From Linum tenue (Eukaryota; Streptophyta; Magnoliopsida; Malpighiales; Linaceae), in NCBI GenBank assembly GCA_946122785.1, contig CAMGYJ010000005.1:85616547-85680546 (forward strand): DNA of 64,000 nucleotides, written 5' to 3'. The notes under the pieces are model-generated. The model was given only the letters and a program-made list of their open reading frames with translations. It was not told the DNA's origin and did no database searches. The translations under genes were made by a program, and so were the position numbers. Shown one piece after another: positions 34,036-45,619 of the stretch. Position 1 is the stretch's first letter. Each line of letters starts with the position of its first letter.

Positions 34036-37000
34036 ATGGCAGAGAGCAATCTTGAACAACCTGACCAAGCAACGCCGATCAAGGCGATGACTGACCCAAG
34101 GACGTTCGCAGAAGCCAGCAACCTCAACGCGGTACTCATCGAGGAAGAAGAGCCGGAGCTGACGCCCAAAGAAATGAGGGAGCTGTTGACGAAACAAAAC
34201 AACGTCATAGCCGACGTGCAGAGACAAATGAGCCAGGTAATCGCGCTCATGATGAGCAAGGAAGGCGCGCCAACGATGGACGCGACAGCGATCGCGCCTC
34301 AAACAAGCCTTGGGAGAAAACTTCAGGGACAATCCTGTCGTCACAACTCGCGCCAGCGGAACTTCCCGCGCGCGGGATACAGGAAGTCGAACCACCGGGG
34401 CGGGCAGACCTCAGCTTCTTGGAACAACACCTGACTCCGCAATACCGACCCACCCCGCCCAAAAGGACCCTACACCAGCCGTTGAGCGCGCAAATAATGG
34501 CAGAGAACCTAACCGGAGCGCCACCAACCCTCCCGACATACAACGGCACTACCGACCCGGAGGACCACGTGAGCACTTTCTGCCTGCGCATGCAACTCCA
34601 AACCAACTCCAACGCCGCGCTGTGCAGAACCTTCCCCTCGACATTCACCGGATATGCCTCGATTGGTACAACCGCCTTCCCAATGGAATCATCAACTCGT
34701 TTGAGGAGTTCATACTTCTGTTCACCACAAAATTCGCGTCCCAGAAGCGACGCCCCCTCCACCTCAAGGCCCTGATTGATATCAGGCAAAAAGACGGAGA
34801 AAGCCTGAGGGCTTTCTACGCCAGATGGTCCAGGGTAGCAATGTCCGTTCGTGACCTCACTCCCGAAACAGCCGCCCATCACCTCATGGAGGCGACCAAC
34901 AATATGGAGCTCAAACGGGCCTTAGCAAAAAAGGCCCGTCACCTCTCAACGGAGTTGGAGATGAAGATCGAGAAAGCAATCACGCTAGAAGAAACCTTGG
35001 GGCGGGATCCGTCAGACGCTTCGAACCGGCGAGAATGTCGCGAGAGGAACAGACGCGTCGACAACACCCGACCCCCATCCCACGGGACCAACTACTTCAG
35101 ATGCACAGTGGTCCGAAGCGCAACCCCCCTCCCCCCACCGGAGCAGGGACAGCGCGGGCGATCGCCAGACAGGCGCGTATCCAATGCCTACAACGCCCCT
35201 CAATGACTCAGTGAAGAACGTGTTCCACGTCCTCCGCGAGAAAGGATACAAGATTAACTGGCCTGCCCCGCTGAAGTCTCAACCCTACATGCGCGACCGG
35301 AGCAGGCATTGTGAATTCCACAGAGCAACGGGGCATAAGACAGAAGAATGCCGAGAGTTACGGTACGAAATAGAGGGCCTCGTACGACGAGGGTTGCTAA
35401 CTGAATTCACCCACGTGAAAAAGGAGCAAGTCGAAGCGCCACAACAGTCACCCCCACCCCCACAAACCGATTACGACGATGACACAGGCGCATATGTAGT
35501 GCGCAAAGAGATCGGGGTGGTAACGGTCGAGGGAGATCGTCCCAAGAAGAAAACCAAGCGTGAGCGCGCAAAGGAGTGCGCGGGCCGTCGGCGCACCGCC
35601 GAAGTTCAACCTGAGCTTCGGCGACGCGGAGTTCCCACAAGGAATCCCGTCGGAGGAGCCACTCATCGTCACCGCGCTGATCGCCGCCTGCAAGACCCAC
35701 CGTCTCCTGATAGACGGGGGTAGCGCGGCCGACATCCTCTTCCAGAATACCATCAACAAAATGGATATCGATCCGCGCCTAATCAGGCGCGCACATGGCA
35801 ACTTGGTTGGCTTCTCCGGAACCAGAGTCCCGGTAATTGGAGTGGTCACCCTCCAGTAGTTATTGGGGACCAGGAGCCCCGCGTCTCCAAGCAGATAGAG
35901 TTCACAATCGTCGATTGCGAATCGGCGCACAATGGCATCTTGGGCCGACCTTTCCTCGCGAAGTTCATGGCCCTCCCGTCGACGTGTCACCAGAAGCTCA
36001 AGTTTCCAACACAGGGAGGAGTCGGGGAGGCGCGAGGAACGACTTGGGAAGACCGCGTTGTGGCACGCCAAACCAACATCGTCGACACAAGAGCAGAAGA
36101 GCCCCGCCCGGAATCCATGGATTCCGATTTCGAGGTCGCGCTTAACCCTGCTGAGCCGACCAGGAAGATACGCATCTCCACTCACGTCAGCAGCAACGCA
36201 ATCGAACCACTCATAACGCTGCTGAAGGAGTACAAGGAGCTCTTCGCGTGGTGCACAGAGGACATGCCAGGAGTGCCCAGGGAGGTAGCGCAGCATAGCC
36301 TCGCGGTTCCAGCCGGCGCCGAACCAAGGCAACAAGGGCGGAGGACGTTCACCGGGGACAAGCTGAAGGCGATAGAAGAGGAGGTCGCGCGCCTGCTAGC
36401 AGCCGGATTGATCCGCCCCGTGAAGTACCCGAAGTGGCTGGCGAACGTGGTCTTAGTCAAAAAATCGTCAGGAGCCTGGCGGATGTGCGTCGACTACACC
36501 ACAATCAACAAAGTATGCCCGGGAGACCCTTACCCCCTGCCACGCATCGACCAGCTGATCGACGCGACCGCCGACCACGAGACGTTGTCCTTCCTCGACA
36601 TGTTCTCAGGATATCACCAAATCCAAATGTCCAAGGAAGATGAAGAAAAAACGGCCTTCATGACGCCTTTCGGGAACTTCTGCTTCGTGGGTATGCCGTT
36701 CGGGTTGAAAAACGCGGGCGCGACATACCAAAGAATGATCGACGCAGTTTTCTCGCAGCAAATCGGCCGGAACATCGAGGCGTATGTAGACGACCTTATC
36801 GTCAAAACCAAGGCGGGAGTCACACCTGGAGGACCTACGCGAGACCTTCGAAGCCCTCCGCAAGCACAGCCTTCGCCTCAATCCACTCAAATGTGTCTTT
36901 GGAGCAGAGGCGGGGAAATTTCTAGGGTTCATGATAACCAAGCGCGGCATAGAGGTCGACCCGAAGCAAATCACCGCGGTCCAACAACTACGAGCGCCGC

Positions 37001-39321
37001 GGAACGCATTGGAAATCCAATCTCTGAACGGCAAGATAGCGGCACTGGGGAGGTTCATACCAAGGTCCGCTGACAAATGCGCGCCCTTCTTCCAGACACT
37101 CAAGAACGGGACGCGCTTCGCATGGTCCACAGAATGCGAAGCGGCCTTCCAGGAACTAAAGGCGTATCTTGTATCCCCCCCTGTACTGACCGCTCCCAAG
37201 CTTAATGAAAAACTTTTCTTGTATCTCGCCGTGTCAACAAGAGCCGTGAGCGCGGTTCTGATATCTAGGAGGGATGGCAGGACTGAGCAACCAGTGTATT
37301 ACACCTCGCGCACTCTCGTTAGCGCGGAAACAAGATATTCCTCAATCGAGAAAGCTGCCCTGGCGTTAGTGAGCGCTTCGCAGAAACTGCGCCCGTACTT
37401 TCAAGCGCACCAGGTCACCGTCCTGACCAACCTACCACTAAAAAAGATTCTGACTTCAATGGAAGTGTCGGGACGCATGGTCAAATGGGCGGTGGAGCTC
37501 TCGGAGTACGATATTCAATACGCGCCAAGGCCAGCAATCAAGGCCCAAATCTTAGCGGACTTCATCGCGGAAGGGGTGACCCTCGAAACAACGCCGGAGG
37601 GCGTTTGGGAAGTCTATGTCGATGGAGCGGCGAGTAAGCATGGCGCCGGAGCAGGGGTTGTGGTGCGCACACCTGCCGGCGTAATGCACGAAATCGCAAT
37701 CAGGTTCAGGGCGTTGAAGACAAACAACGCCGCGGAATACGAGGCCATCTTGGCAGGGATGACGGCCGCTCACGACCTCGGGGCAAGAACGGTGCGTATA
37801 CTTTCCGACTCCTCCCTGGCGGTCAACCAACTGAATGGTGCGTTCGACGCAAAGGAAGACACACTGGCGCATTACATGGAGCGCGTTAAGCAGAGGGCCA
37901 CAACATTCGAATCAGTAACGTATGCACAGATACCAAGGGAGGAAAATGCGCATGCCGACGCGCTATCCAAGCTAGCAACGGCTACAGACTTCGAATCGAC
38001 GCGCCTCGTGTCCGTCCAAAAAGAAGAAGATGAAACCACCCCGGGGGTAGCAGTCAACACGACCCAGCTCGTGCCATACGAAGATTGGAGACATCCAATT
38101 ATGAAGTACCTCCAAGAGGGGGTGGTGCCAGAAGACCCCAAGCAAGCTTGGGCTCTAAGGCAAAAGGCAGCTCGTTGCACGCTTATCGAGGGAGAATTAT
38201 ACCGAAGGTCGTACTCGGGTGTATACCTCAAATGCATTGGGCAGGAGGAGGCGCACGACCTAGTGCGTGAACTACACGAGGGGCTGTGCGCAATGCACGC
38301 GGGGCCGCGCAGCATGGAGCGTACCATCCTTTTGCATGGATACTACTGGCCGCGAGTCAAGAAAGATACGAAGAGCTATACAGACCAGTGCCATAAATGC
38401 CAAGTCAACGCGCGCCAACACCATTTGCCGGCCACCGAGCTCCAGGGCAACTTAAGCCCATGGCCTTTCGCGCAATGGGGAGTTGATCTCTTGGGCCCCT
38501 TCCCAACGGCAAAGGGGAAGCGCAAATACATAATCGTGGCGGTCGACTACTTCACTAAGTGGATCGAGGCCGAGGCGCTGGCGTCCATAACGGCGCAGCA
38601 GGTAACACGTTTCTTGCGCAACAACATTTTGTCGCGCTTCGGGGTTCCGAATGCACTCATCTTCGACCACGGGAAGCAATTCGATTGCGCAGAAGTAATG
38701 GACTTCTGCGACGAGGTGGGAATCATTGCAAGATTCGCGTCGGTCGCTTACCCTCAAGCCAACGGCCAAGCGGAGTCCTCCAATAAAGCGATCTTGCATG
38801 GCCTCCACACTCGCCTGAATGAAGCCAAGGGCAATTGGGCGGACGAACTCCACACAGTGCTATGGGCGCACCGCACCACGTACAAAGTGGCAACGGGCGA
38901 AACCCCCTTCGCTCTGACGTACGGCACTGACGCGGTGATTCCCATCGAGACAACGACGCCGACCTACCGAATCACCGGGTACAACGAAGAAGCAAACGAC
39001 GAGGCGCGCCTACTAGAGCTCGAGTTGTCGCAGGAAAGGCGTGAGTTGGCAGCCATCAGGCTAGCCGCCATGAAAGAACAGGTAGCCAAGTACCATAACG
39101 CGAAGCTGGTCCCGCACAAGTTGATCCTTGGCGACCAAGTGCTGCGGCGGAACTTCCGCCCTGACCCCAGGCACGGGAAGCTTGCCTCGACATGGGAAGG
39201 CCCTTACTTGATCCGCGAAGTGGTAGGCGCCAACACATTCAAACTCAGCGAGCTGGGGGGCAACAAGGTTCCAAGAACATGGAATGCGCAGAATCTAAGG
39301 AAATACCACCGCGCCGGTTAA
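34036..39321 (+). pseudogene. gag-pol of Tat element E, at least six frame changes
   Basis: Same domain order as D: gag (from ATG 34036), CHHC zinc motif (about 35310-35350), protease (about 35700, LLIDGGSAADILF), RT (36440-36900, YVDD near 36785), degenerate Ty3 RNase H (LAVS), archaeal-type RNase H (37610-38000, VDGAAS, EYEA, SDSS, HADALS) and integrase (38250-39300). Comparison with D places frame changes near 34300, 34655, 35010, 35585, 35860 and 36825, most of them single-base. The last 796 codons (36931-39321) are open, and unlike D the integrase tail is intact. Non-functional as read. That is surprising for an element with nearly identical LTRs, so mobilisation in trans or base-call indels should be considered. 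Confidence 0.88.
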
Positions 39322-39383
39322 CGTGTACCACGTTTGTAATAGCGCGTTAGCGCAATAAATAAAAGGACATGGTTCCACGGAAC

Positions 39384-39780
39384 AAAACTTAGCAATAGTC
39401 CAGCACTATTCGCGCCCAATCAGTTCGAAAGAACAAAAAATTAGTATGAGTCCAGCACTCTGCGCTCAGTTCCACGGAACAAAACTTAGCAATAGTCCAG
39501 CACTATTCGCGCCCAATCAGTTCGAAAGAACAAAAAATTAGTATGAGTCCAGCACTCTGCGCTCAGTTCCACGGAACAAAACTTAGCAATAGTCCAGCAC
39601 TATTCGCGCCCAATCAGTTCGAAAGAACAAAAAATTAGTATGAGTCCAGCACTCTGCGCTCAGTTCCACGGAACAAAACTTAGCAATAGTCCAGCACTAT
39701 TCGCGCAAAAGGACACGGTTCGAAAGAACAAAATATTAGCAATAGTCTAGCACTATTCGCGCCTAAGTTCGAAAGAACAA
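39384..39780 (+). repeat. 97-bp higher-order tandem repeat 3' of E pol
   Basis: The AAAACTTAGC start recurs at 39384, 39481, 39578 and 39675, an exact 97-bp period. Each 97-mer holds two related half-units around CCAGCACT, one with CAATAG and one with TATGAG before it, so it is a dimer of the roughly 50-bp unit seen in D. Confidence 0.92.
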
Positions 39781-39782
39781 AG

Positions 39783-40000
39783 ATGAGCACCCAGCTCGCA
39801 CACCCTCCGCGCGAGGGAACAAGGCAAAAGCAGTGGTTGTCGCTCATTCGCGCACACAAAGTTATTGCTCATTCGCGCACACAAAGAACAAAAATGAGCA
39901 CCCAGCTCGCATATCCTCCGCGCGAGGGGACAAGGCAAAAGCAGTGGTTGTCGCTCATTCGCGCACACAAAGTTATTACTCATTCGCGCACACAAACATA
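39783..40000 (+). repeat. 111-bp tandem duplication in E
   Basis: Two copies starting ATGAGCACCC at 39783 and 39894. Each ends with two CATTCGCGCACACAAA sub-repeats. Confidence 0.88.
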
Positions 40001-40125
40001 GTCGAAAATCTTTTGTTCTAATCAAGGAGGGAGCCATGATGCCGTGCCCGGCTACACACAAGAAAACAAAAAAAAAGAAGAGTACAAGAAAACAACAAAA
40101 CAGCTAAGGCTCAATTGGGCCACAT

Positions 40126-42769
40126 CTAAGCAGAACCAGTATCGGGCTGTTCGCCCTCCCTGCTCAACTTGCGGCGCAATAGAGGACGCTCCTCTTCCTC
40201 GTCCTCCTCATCTTCGTCGGCCACCTCTCCATCCTTCCTCTCCTCCCCTGTCGGACGCTCAACCTCCTCCCGGCGCTCCGCTTCTTCCTCCTCCTCTTCC
40301 TCGGACTCGGAGTCAGAATCCAAAGGACGCTTCTCGCTGATCCACACTTTGACGTGCTGAACCATCTCGCGAGTGTCCCAGCGCATCCCCGGATTCTCAG
40401 GGCGGACCTTCTTACCAACCGCTATCACGGCCTTGGTCATGGCATCCGCCATGATCTTCCCGAAAGGTTGGGAAGACTTGAACTGGCGGACGGCCGCGAC
40501 TTCAGCTGCGCGAACGGCCTCCGCCTTAGCAACGGTGTGAAGGCGAACAAGGTCGTCCTTCTCCTTCTGGAACTCCTCGCGAGCTTTGCGCAATCTCTCA
40601 GAAAAGGAGACTTCCAGTTCTTCTCGGAGAGCAGTGCGCTCCTCGTTCCGCACCTGCTCTTTGGCCGCCTCCACGTCCGCGGCCAATCGGCTCTGCAAAA
40701 GGCCGAGTGACTCCAGTGCCTCGTTGGCCTTAGAGGTAGCGTCCTCCGCGCGATTGTTCGCCCCGAGGACCTTCCCCTCCAGCTGCACGATTTGCGCCTC
40801 GTCGGCCTTCATCTTGGCGCGCATCGAGGCGCGCTCTTGCTGAGCGCGAAAGGTCGCCGACAAACCCTGCAACGCCACGAGTCTTAGCCAAGCAAAAAAG
40901 AAGGGGGGAGGCTAAGAAAATAAACCTTAACCTAAACCGAGTCTTACCGCGAAATGGATCTGCGCCAGGTCGTGAAGAGGGTCCGTCTTCTCCACCCGCG
41001 GGGGAACGGAGAGAATGGGCCCGATCGCCCGAAGCGCATGATTGGCTGACACCAAGTTGCACGCCGCGGCGGTGTGAATCCGCACGTCGCGGACTTGGTG
41101 GACGGCGGCGGAAGGAGGTACAGCGCTGACGGGAGGAGTGGTAGCGGATGTCCCGGATGAGCTGCCAGCCCCATCCCCCCCTCGACGAGCGGGCCGGCTC
41201 ACCGTCGCCTCGGGCTCCGAAAGCGCCAGTGAGAGCTGCTGCGCGGCGGACAATTGTGGCGTCGCGGGCAGTTGCTTCGCCGCTTGGACGGTTGGCTCCG
41301 CTATGCGAAGGGTCTTGCGGGGCCTCTCTACAACCTGCGGTTGCGGTTGCTCGACCTCCTTCCGCTTCGAGGGTTTTGGCGCCGCGCCGACCTTCTTCTT
41401 CCTTTTCTTGTCGGCACGCGGCGCGACGTCATCCACCGACATCATACTCGCGAGGGAAGAGAAGTCAACACCTGCGCCAATAAATCGTAAGAGAGCGGTT
41501 AATAAGATAGAATACAAAAAGGAAGGAAACATAACTAACCATCTCCAAAGAGCTCTTCCAAACAGGCTTCGCGGACTCCCCGCTTGTATAAATTCATGCG
41601 GTGAGGCATGCAAGCCTCATACTCATCGTTGAGCCCGTCGTATTTACCGACGTCGGACTCGAAACCGGCTATACTGCCCTTCATCCAGGTGGTGGGCTCC
41701 GGCAGCGACCCACTCGCCCATTCCCCGGGAGCGGGCTTAACATAGAAAAACTGACCAAACCAAGTCTTCTTCAACTTGGGCGAGCCGTACACGAAGCCAT
41801 CGGGGCGGTGGTCGCGTCGCTGGATGGAGAGACAGTCGCTCACCTTTGTCGGCTCCTTGATTTTGTACATCTTGCGGAATAAGCCGTAAGTAGGCACGAT
41901 GTTAAGCCTCTTGCACGCGAGACGAAGGCAACTCGCGTGCATGATCACTGACGGGGAGAGCCGACCGATGGAGCATTTGAGGCGGTCGTATATGGCGCAT
42001 AACAGCGGGTCGATGGGGAACTTGAACCCCATAACCCAGTATTCGGCATACACACCGAACCACCCAGGGGGGCAGTTACCCACCATACTGCGCACCGAGG
42101 GAGCGGCGTACTCCCAACTGGGGGGCAAACCCAGTCCGCGAACCAACTCCTCCACGTCATCCACGTCATACGTCGAGGAGTGCTCGGGTCCGCGCTTGAG
42201 ATTGTCAGACGGCGCCGGCTGGTCACCCCACATCTCCGCCCATTCGATCACGCGGTATGTAGAGCCAACACCCTGCGGCCCCAAGCGGGCCATGGCTTCG
42301 GTAACGCGCTCGACTGCTCGCGGCGCGAATTGCACATCAAAGTCTCCTTGCTCTGTCTCATCGCCGAAGTCTTCATCGTCGGCGACTTCATCGTCGCCGA
42401 CCTCACCATCGGCGACTTCCTCGTCGGCGATTTCCTCGTCGGCCGCTTCGTCGCCGGCAACCGGCCCACCACCCTGGTTACGCCGAATAATCAGAGTCCC
42501 CCGAGCCGGCCGCGCCACCTCCCCACTACCGGAAACGGTATACCCTGATCAGAAGAGCTTCCGGCCCCATCGCCCGACCTAGCATCGAACGTCGGCGTCG
42601 CCGGAAGTCCACCACCACTACTGCCACCCCCACCGTCGGATCCACCGTTCCAATCCCCAGAACCTCCATTCCCACCACCGGAATGGTCAGAAGAAGTATG
42701 CGAGAGAGGAGAGACATTACCTTCTTCGCCTTGTACGACCTCGGCCTCCTGGTTGTTGATGTTGGACAT
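40126..42769 (-). pseudogene. antisense three-exon gene of Tat element E
   Basis: Exon 1 42769-41540, intron 68 nt (donor GTTAGT, acceptor GCGCAG), exon 2 41471-40948, intron 81 nt (donor GTAAG, acceptor TGCAG), exon 3 40866-40126. Splice phases (1 and 0) and intron sizes match D. Exon 1: Gly/Ser-rich start (ATG 42769), an acidic repeat (EEVADGEVGDDE), then the GFKFPIDPLL / RLSPSVIMHASCL domain (PF04195-like). Exon 2: Lys-rich clusters. Exon 3: coiled coil and acidic C-terminus. One frame change near 42540 separates the N-terminal part; the rest is open across all splice sites. The product is unknown; basic clusters suggest a nuclear protein. Confidence 0.75.
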
Positions 42770-42929
42770 GATATCGACTCGAAGTTGATCAACAGCAGAA
42801 GAGGATTGGGGTAGTAAAAGGAGGAGAGAAAATCTCGAGGAAAGAGAAGTGAAGGAGGGGAAATCTTAGGAAAACAAAAGCGAGGCTATGATCGGAGAAA
42901 CAAGTGAGCCCCCTCCTTCAACAATCTCA

Positions 42930-42937
42930 TATTTATA
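42930..42937 (-). promoter_or_regulatory. TATA box of the E antisense gene
   Basis: TATAAATA on the minus strand, about 165 bp upstream of the ATG and conserved in D. The inversion junction is only about 22 bp further upstream, so any upstream promoter elements have been replaced by element A sequence. Confidence 0.6.
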
Positions 42938-42958
42938 ATTGATCCGGGGAAAGCGCTA

Positions 42959-42962
42959 GTCA
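42959..42962. other. right inversion junction (element E / element A)
   Basis: GTCA shared by both parents. To the left is E (plus sense, leader side of its antisense gene); to the right is A (minus sense). It is reciprocal to the junction at 1088-1091. Confidence 0.85.
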
Positions 42963-43124
42963 CAATCAAGCTGTCATGCATCAATCCGAAAACCATTCAA
43001 TTCACCAATCACAACACAGTGCCAATATGATCAAACAGCAGTACTTGGAGCCCTCAAATCGTAAGATTCGGACAGCGGACTAGGCTCCAAGCACACAAAT
43101 AAGGATTCCAACCGATACAAAGCA

Positions 43125-43137
43125 CCCCCCCACACTT
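43125..43137 (-). promoter_or_regulatory. internal PPT-like tract of A, downstream of the ORF1-like gene
   Basis: AAGTGTGGGGGGG on the minus strand, the same core as the true PPT at 2410-2422. Confidence 0.6.
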
Positions 43138-43776
43138 AAGGATGACATTTCCCTCAATGGAGTAGAGGGAGAGATAAGGGGAACGATGTTACCGGATTGA
43201 AATACTGCTGGGGGACTGGAAGTGGACCAGTCAGCGAGAAACAAACGGGAAGATGGACAGTTCTGCACGAATCGAACACCAAGAACACACTAGCACTCTG
43301 TGCGTTAGGGATAAGTGTTAGCCCAGATGGCTACAATATAAACAATCCACCAAAGAGAAACAAAAACAAAAAACAAACGACACTAAGTTCAAGCTCCTCA
43401 CACATGGAGCAACCACACAAAAGTCTAAAACGAAAAAAACACTGAGATGGGCAACGAGTACAGCCTACTCGTCGCCAAGATTATCCAGGTCGATGTCGTC
43501 CATGAAGGCGTCATCACCATCAGCACCATCATCACCATCCGCCGGGGGAGGTGGAAGTGGAGAGTCCTCCCAGGGAGTCCTCCAGACGGGCTGCTCGCCC
43601 GGTAGCAGTTGGAGTAAATGCTACTGGACCTCCTACATGCACCGTGAACGGCGCTTCTCCCGCTCGATGTGTGCGAGAGTCACCCCCTGCTGGGTCTGGA
43701 TCTGGTCCAATCTCTCATCGTAAGCAGCCATCCTGGCAGTATACTCTGCCTGGTGGGCCGCGAACTGCTGCTAGAA

Positions 43777-44826
43777 CTACATCTGATGGTCGAGCAGTTG
43801 CTGGTTCTGGAGTCGCAGCTGCTGAAACTGCTGAGTGAAGTAGTCCTCTGCTGGAAAGCTGGAACTGCTACTCCCGTAATGGAAGTTAGTCTGTGGTGGA
43901 TCAGCAGCAGCGTCCACCTCATCTGGGTGGACATCCTCACCTGCCTCATCCGCAGGATCATCTGGCTGGTCGGCCTCTGGCAATGGCGGAGCAGGAAATC
44001 CCTCGATCCACTTCACTCCGCGCTCCTCTCGAAGCAGGAGCATCTTCTTGATTGTGCCTTCCCCGAAGGGACTAGTGCTCCCCTGCTCCGTACAACCATT
44101 CAGAGGAATCTGGAAATAGGCCGCAAGGCGGGTGATGAGAGGAGTGCAGTGCAGGCCCTTCAGCTCAGAAGAACTCTTCTCAAAAGTCTTCGCCACCACA
44201 GATCCCAGGTGCAGAGGATGGTCCGCCGTGCGAATCGACTGGATGAAATATAAGGACCTCTTCGTGATAGTGCTGGCGCTCTCCTTAGCTGGAGTGTACG
44301 ACTTGGTCAACAACTGGTGAAGAATCCGGTTATCCAGCTGCAGGGTGCTAGCCTTCGTTCGCCCTGCATGGAAAACAGCCTGACGAGGCTGAGCCAGGCG
44401 GGTATAGAGGACCCTCAAGTCGACACTCGCTAGACTCTCGAGCTCAGTGACGTACTCCTCGCCATCATCAAGTCCCAAGTCGAGAGCTATCGCCAGATCA
44501 TGATAGCTCAGAGAACGTGGCTCACGGCCAAGCCTGAACTGGACGGCCGTGTCGTCTTGCCAATCCGTCATTTCTTTGTACTTGAAGGTGGTGTAGAACT
44601 CGAGGACGAGCTCGTTGTAAACCTTCTCATGGATGGACAACAGTCGACGCCATGCACGGTTCGTAGAAATGGAGAGAAAGTGGTCGTAGCAATGAAGCTT
44701 TTCGAATTCCCTCCGGGACCAGTAGTGATGCTGCTCAAATTTGCATTTGAGCACTTGTTTAAAATGTTCCTTTTGGTCCCTCTTCAAGTCGCGAATGAAC
44801 GGGTGCTTAAGGTCGGGTTGCGGCAT
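43777..44826 (-). CDS. ATHILA ORF1-like protein of element A, 349 aa, intact frame
   Basis: ATG at 44826 to the stop at 43777, uninterrupted, although gag-protease of the same element is broken. It contains a conserved central region (LGREPRSLSYHDLAIALDLG; LVNNW-side helices) and a C-terminal Asp/Pro-rich plus Gln-rich tail (QQFQQLRLQNQQLLDHQ). Resembles the ATHILA ORF1 family by pattern (PF03078-like); the B homologue is at 6306-7247. It lies between two PPT-like tracts (44887-44897 and 43125-43137). The role is unknown; it is not a polymerase or integrase. Expression is not implied. Confidence 0.65.
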   Translation of the reverse strand: MPQPDLKHPFIRDLKRDQKEHFKQVLKCKFEQHHYWSRREFEKLHCYDHFLSISTNRAWRRLLSIHEKVYNELVLEFYTTFKYKEMTDWQDDTAVQFRLGREPRSLSYHDLAIALDLGLDDGEEYVTELESLASVDLRVLYTRLAQPRQAVFHAGRTKASTLQLDNRILHQLLTKSYTPAKESASTITKRSLYFIQSIRTADHPLHLGSVVAKTFEKSSSELKGLHCTPLITRLAAYFQIPLNGCTEQGSTSPFGEGTIKKMLLLREERGVKWIEGFPAPPLPEADQPDDPADEAGEDVHPDEVDAAADPPQTNFHYGSSSSSFPAEDYFTQQFQQLRLQNQQLLDHQM

Positions 44827-44886
44827 GTTCCTGCAAGAAAAAAAACCATAGTGGAGCCAAAAGATCCATTGAAAATGTTAATCTCA

Positions 44887-44897
44887 CCCCCACACTT
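44887..44897 (-). promoter_or_regulatory. internal PPT-like tract of A, upstream of the ORF1-like gene
   Basis: AAGTGTGGGGG on the minus strand, about 60 bp before the ATG at 44826. The equivalent in B is at 7330-7345. Confidence 0.6.
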
Positions 44898-45619
44898 GAA
44901 AACTGAAAATCAGCCGAACCATAGTTTCATCCATAGTTCGGGGGTCAAAAACTTGAGCAAACAAGCATAATTCGGTTGGGGGTGCACATCTATAATGAAC
45001 TAGGCAACTCAAGGTTCACATTCATAGCAAATAGGCTCTCAACCGACTCTCACAAAAGTGAATGAAAAACTGGCATTTCATCGAACACCTTGTGTGCATT
45101 ATTTATTCGAGCATGCAATGAACACATTCATAGCACACAAGGCCTCAAATCAACATTGTAAATATGCCCTAACATCAATCATACATTATCCAAGCATTCC
45201 CCACATTGAATTTCATTCAATTCACTCATTTCAAATGGATTCTCTAAACATACACCCTAATATCCAATTCTCCTTAATTGATAAGGTAAATGGCGAAATC
45301 AAACCTGGAGACTCAAGTAGGATTGTAGGGATTGATGAGATGAATGAAATGCACTTGACGGAAGTGCGAAAATCTGCCCGGAAGTGGTCGTCAGAGTCTC
45401 GACGGAGTCTCGCAGGAAATCGCCACCGGCGACGAAAACGTCGGCCAAATCTCCTCAAAATAGAGGGATAGGCCGCTTTTGGTGTGTGAAGGATGGGTTT
45501 GTTGTTGGTTTGGTGAAAAAATGAAAAAAAATGGCCGAAAAAATCGAAATGGGTTGGTTTGTCGCGGTTTTCCGACGAGTTTCAGAGAATTCCGGCGAGG
45601 ATTTTGAGTTTTCTGACCA

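Noticed and set aside
1088..42962. Inversion as a simple assembly misjoin at a repeat
   Set aside because: The junctions share only GTCA, there are no gaps, and they are reciprocal without base loss. A repeat-driven misjoin needs long homology. Not fully excluded without reads, so a read check is proposed.
43493..44970. Plus-strand frames of 62-194 codons over the A ORF1-like gene
   Set aside because: They are antisense shadows of the 349-codon minus-strand gene.
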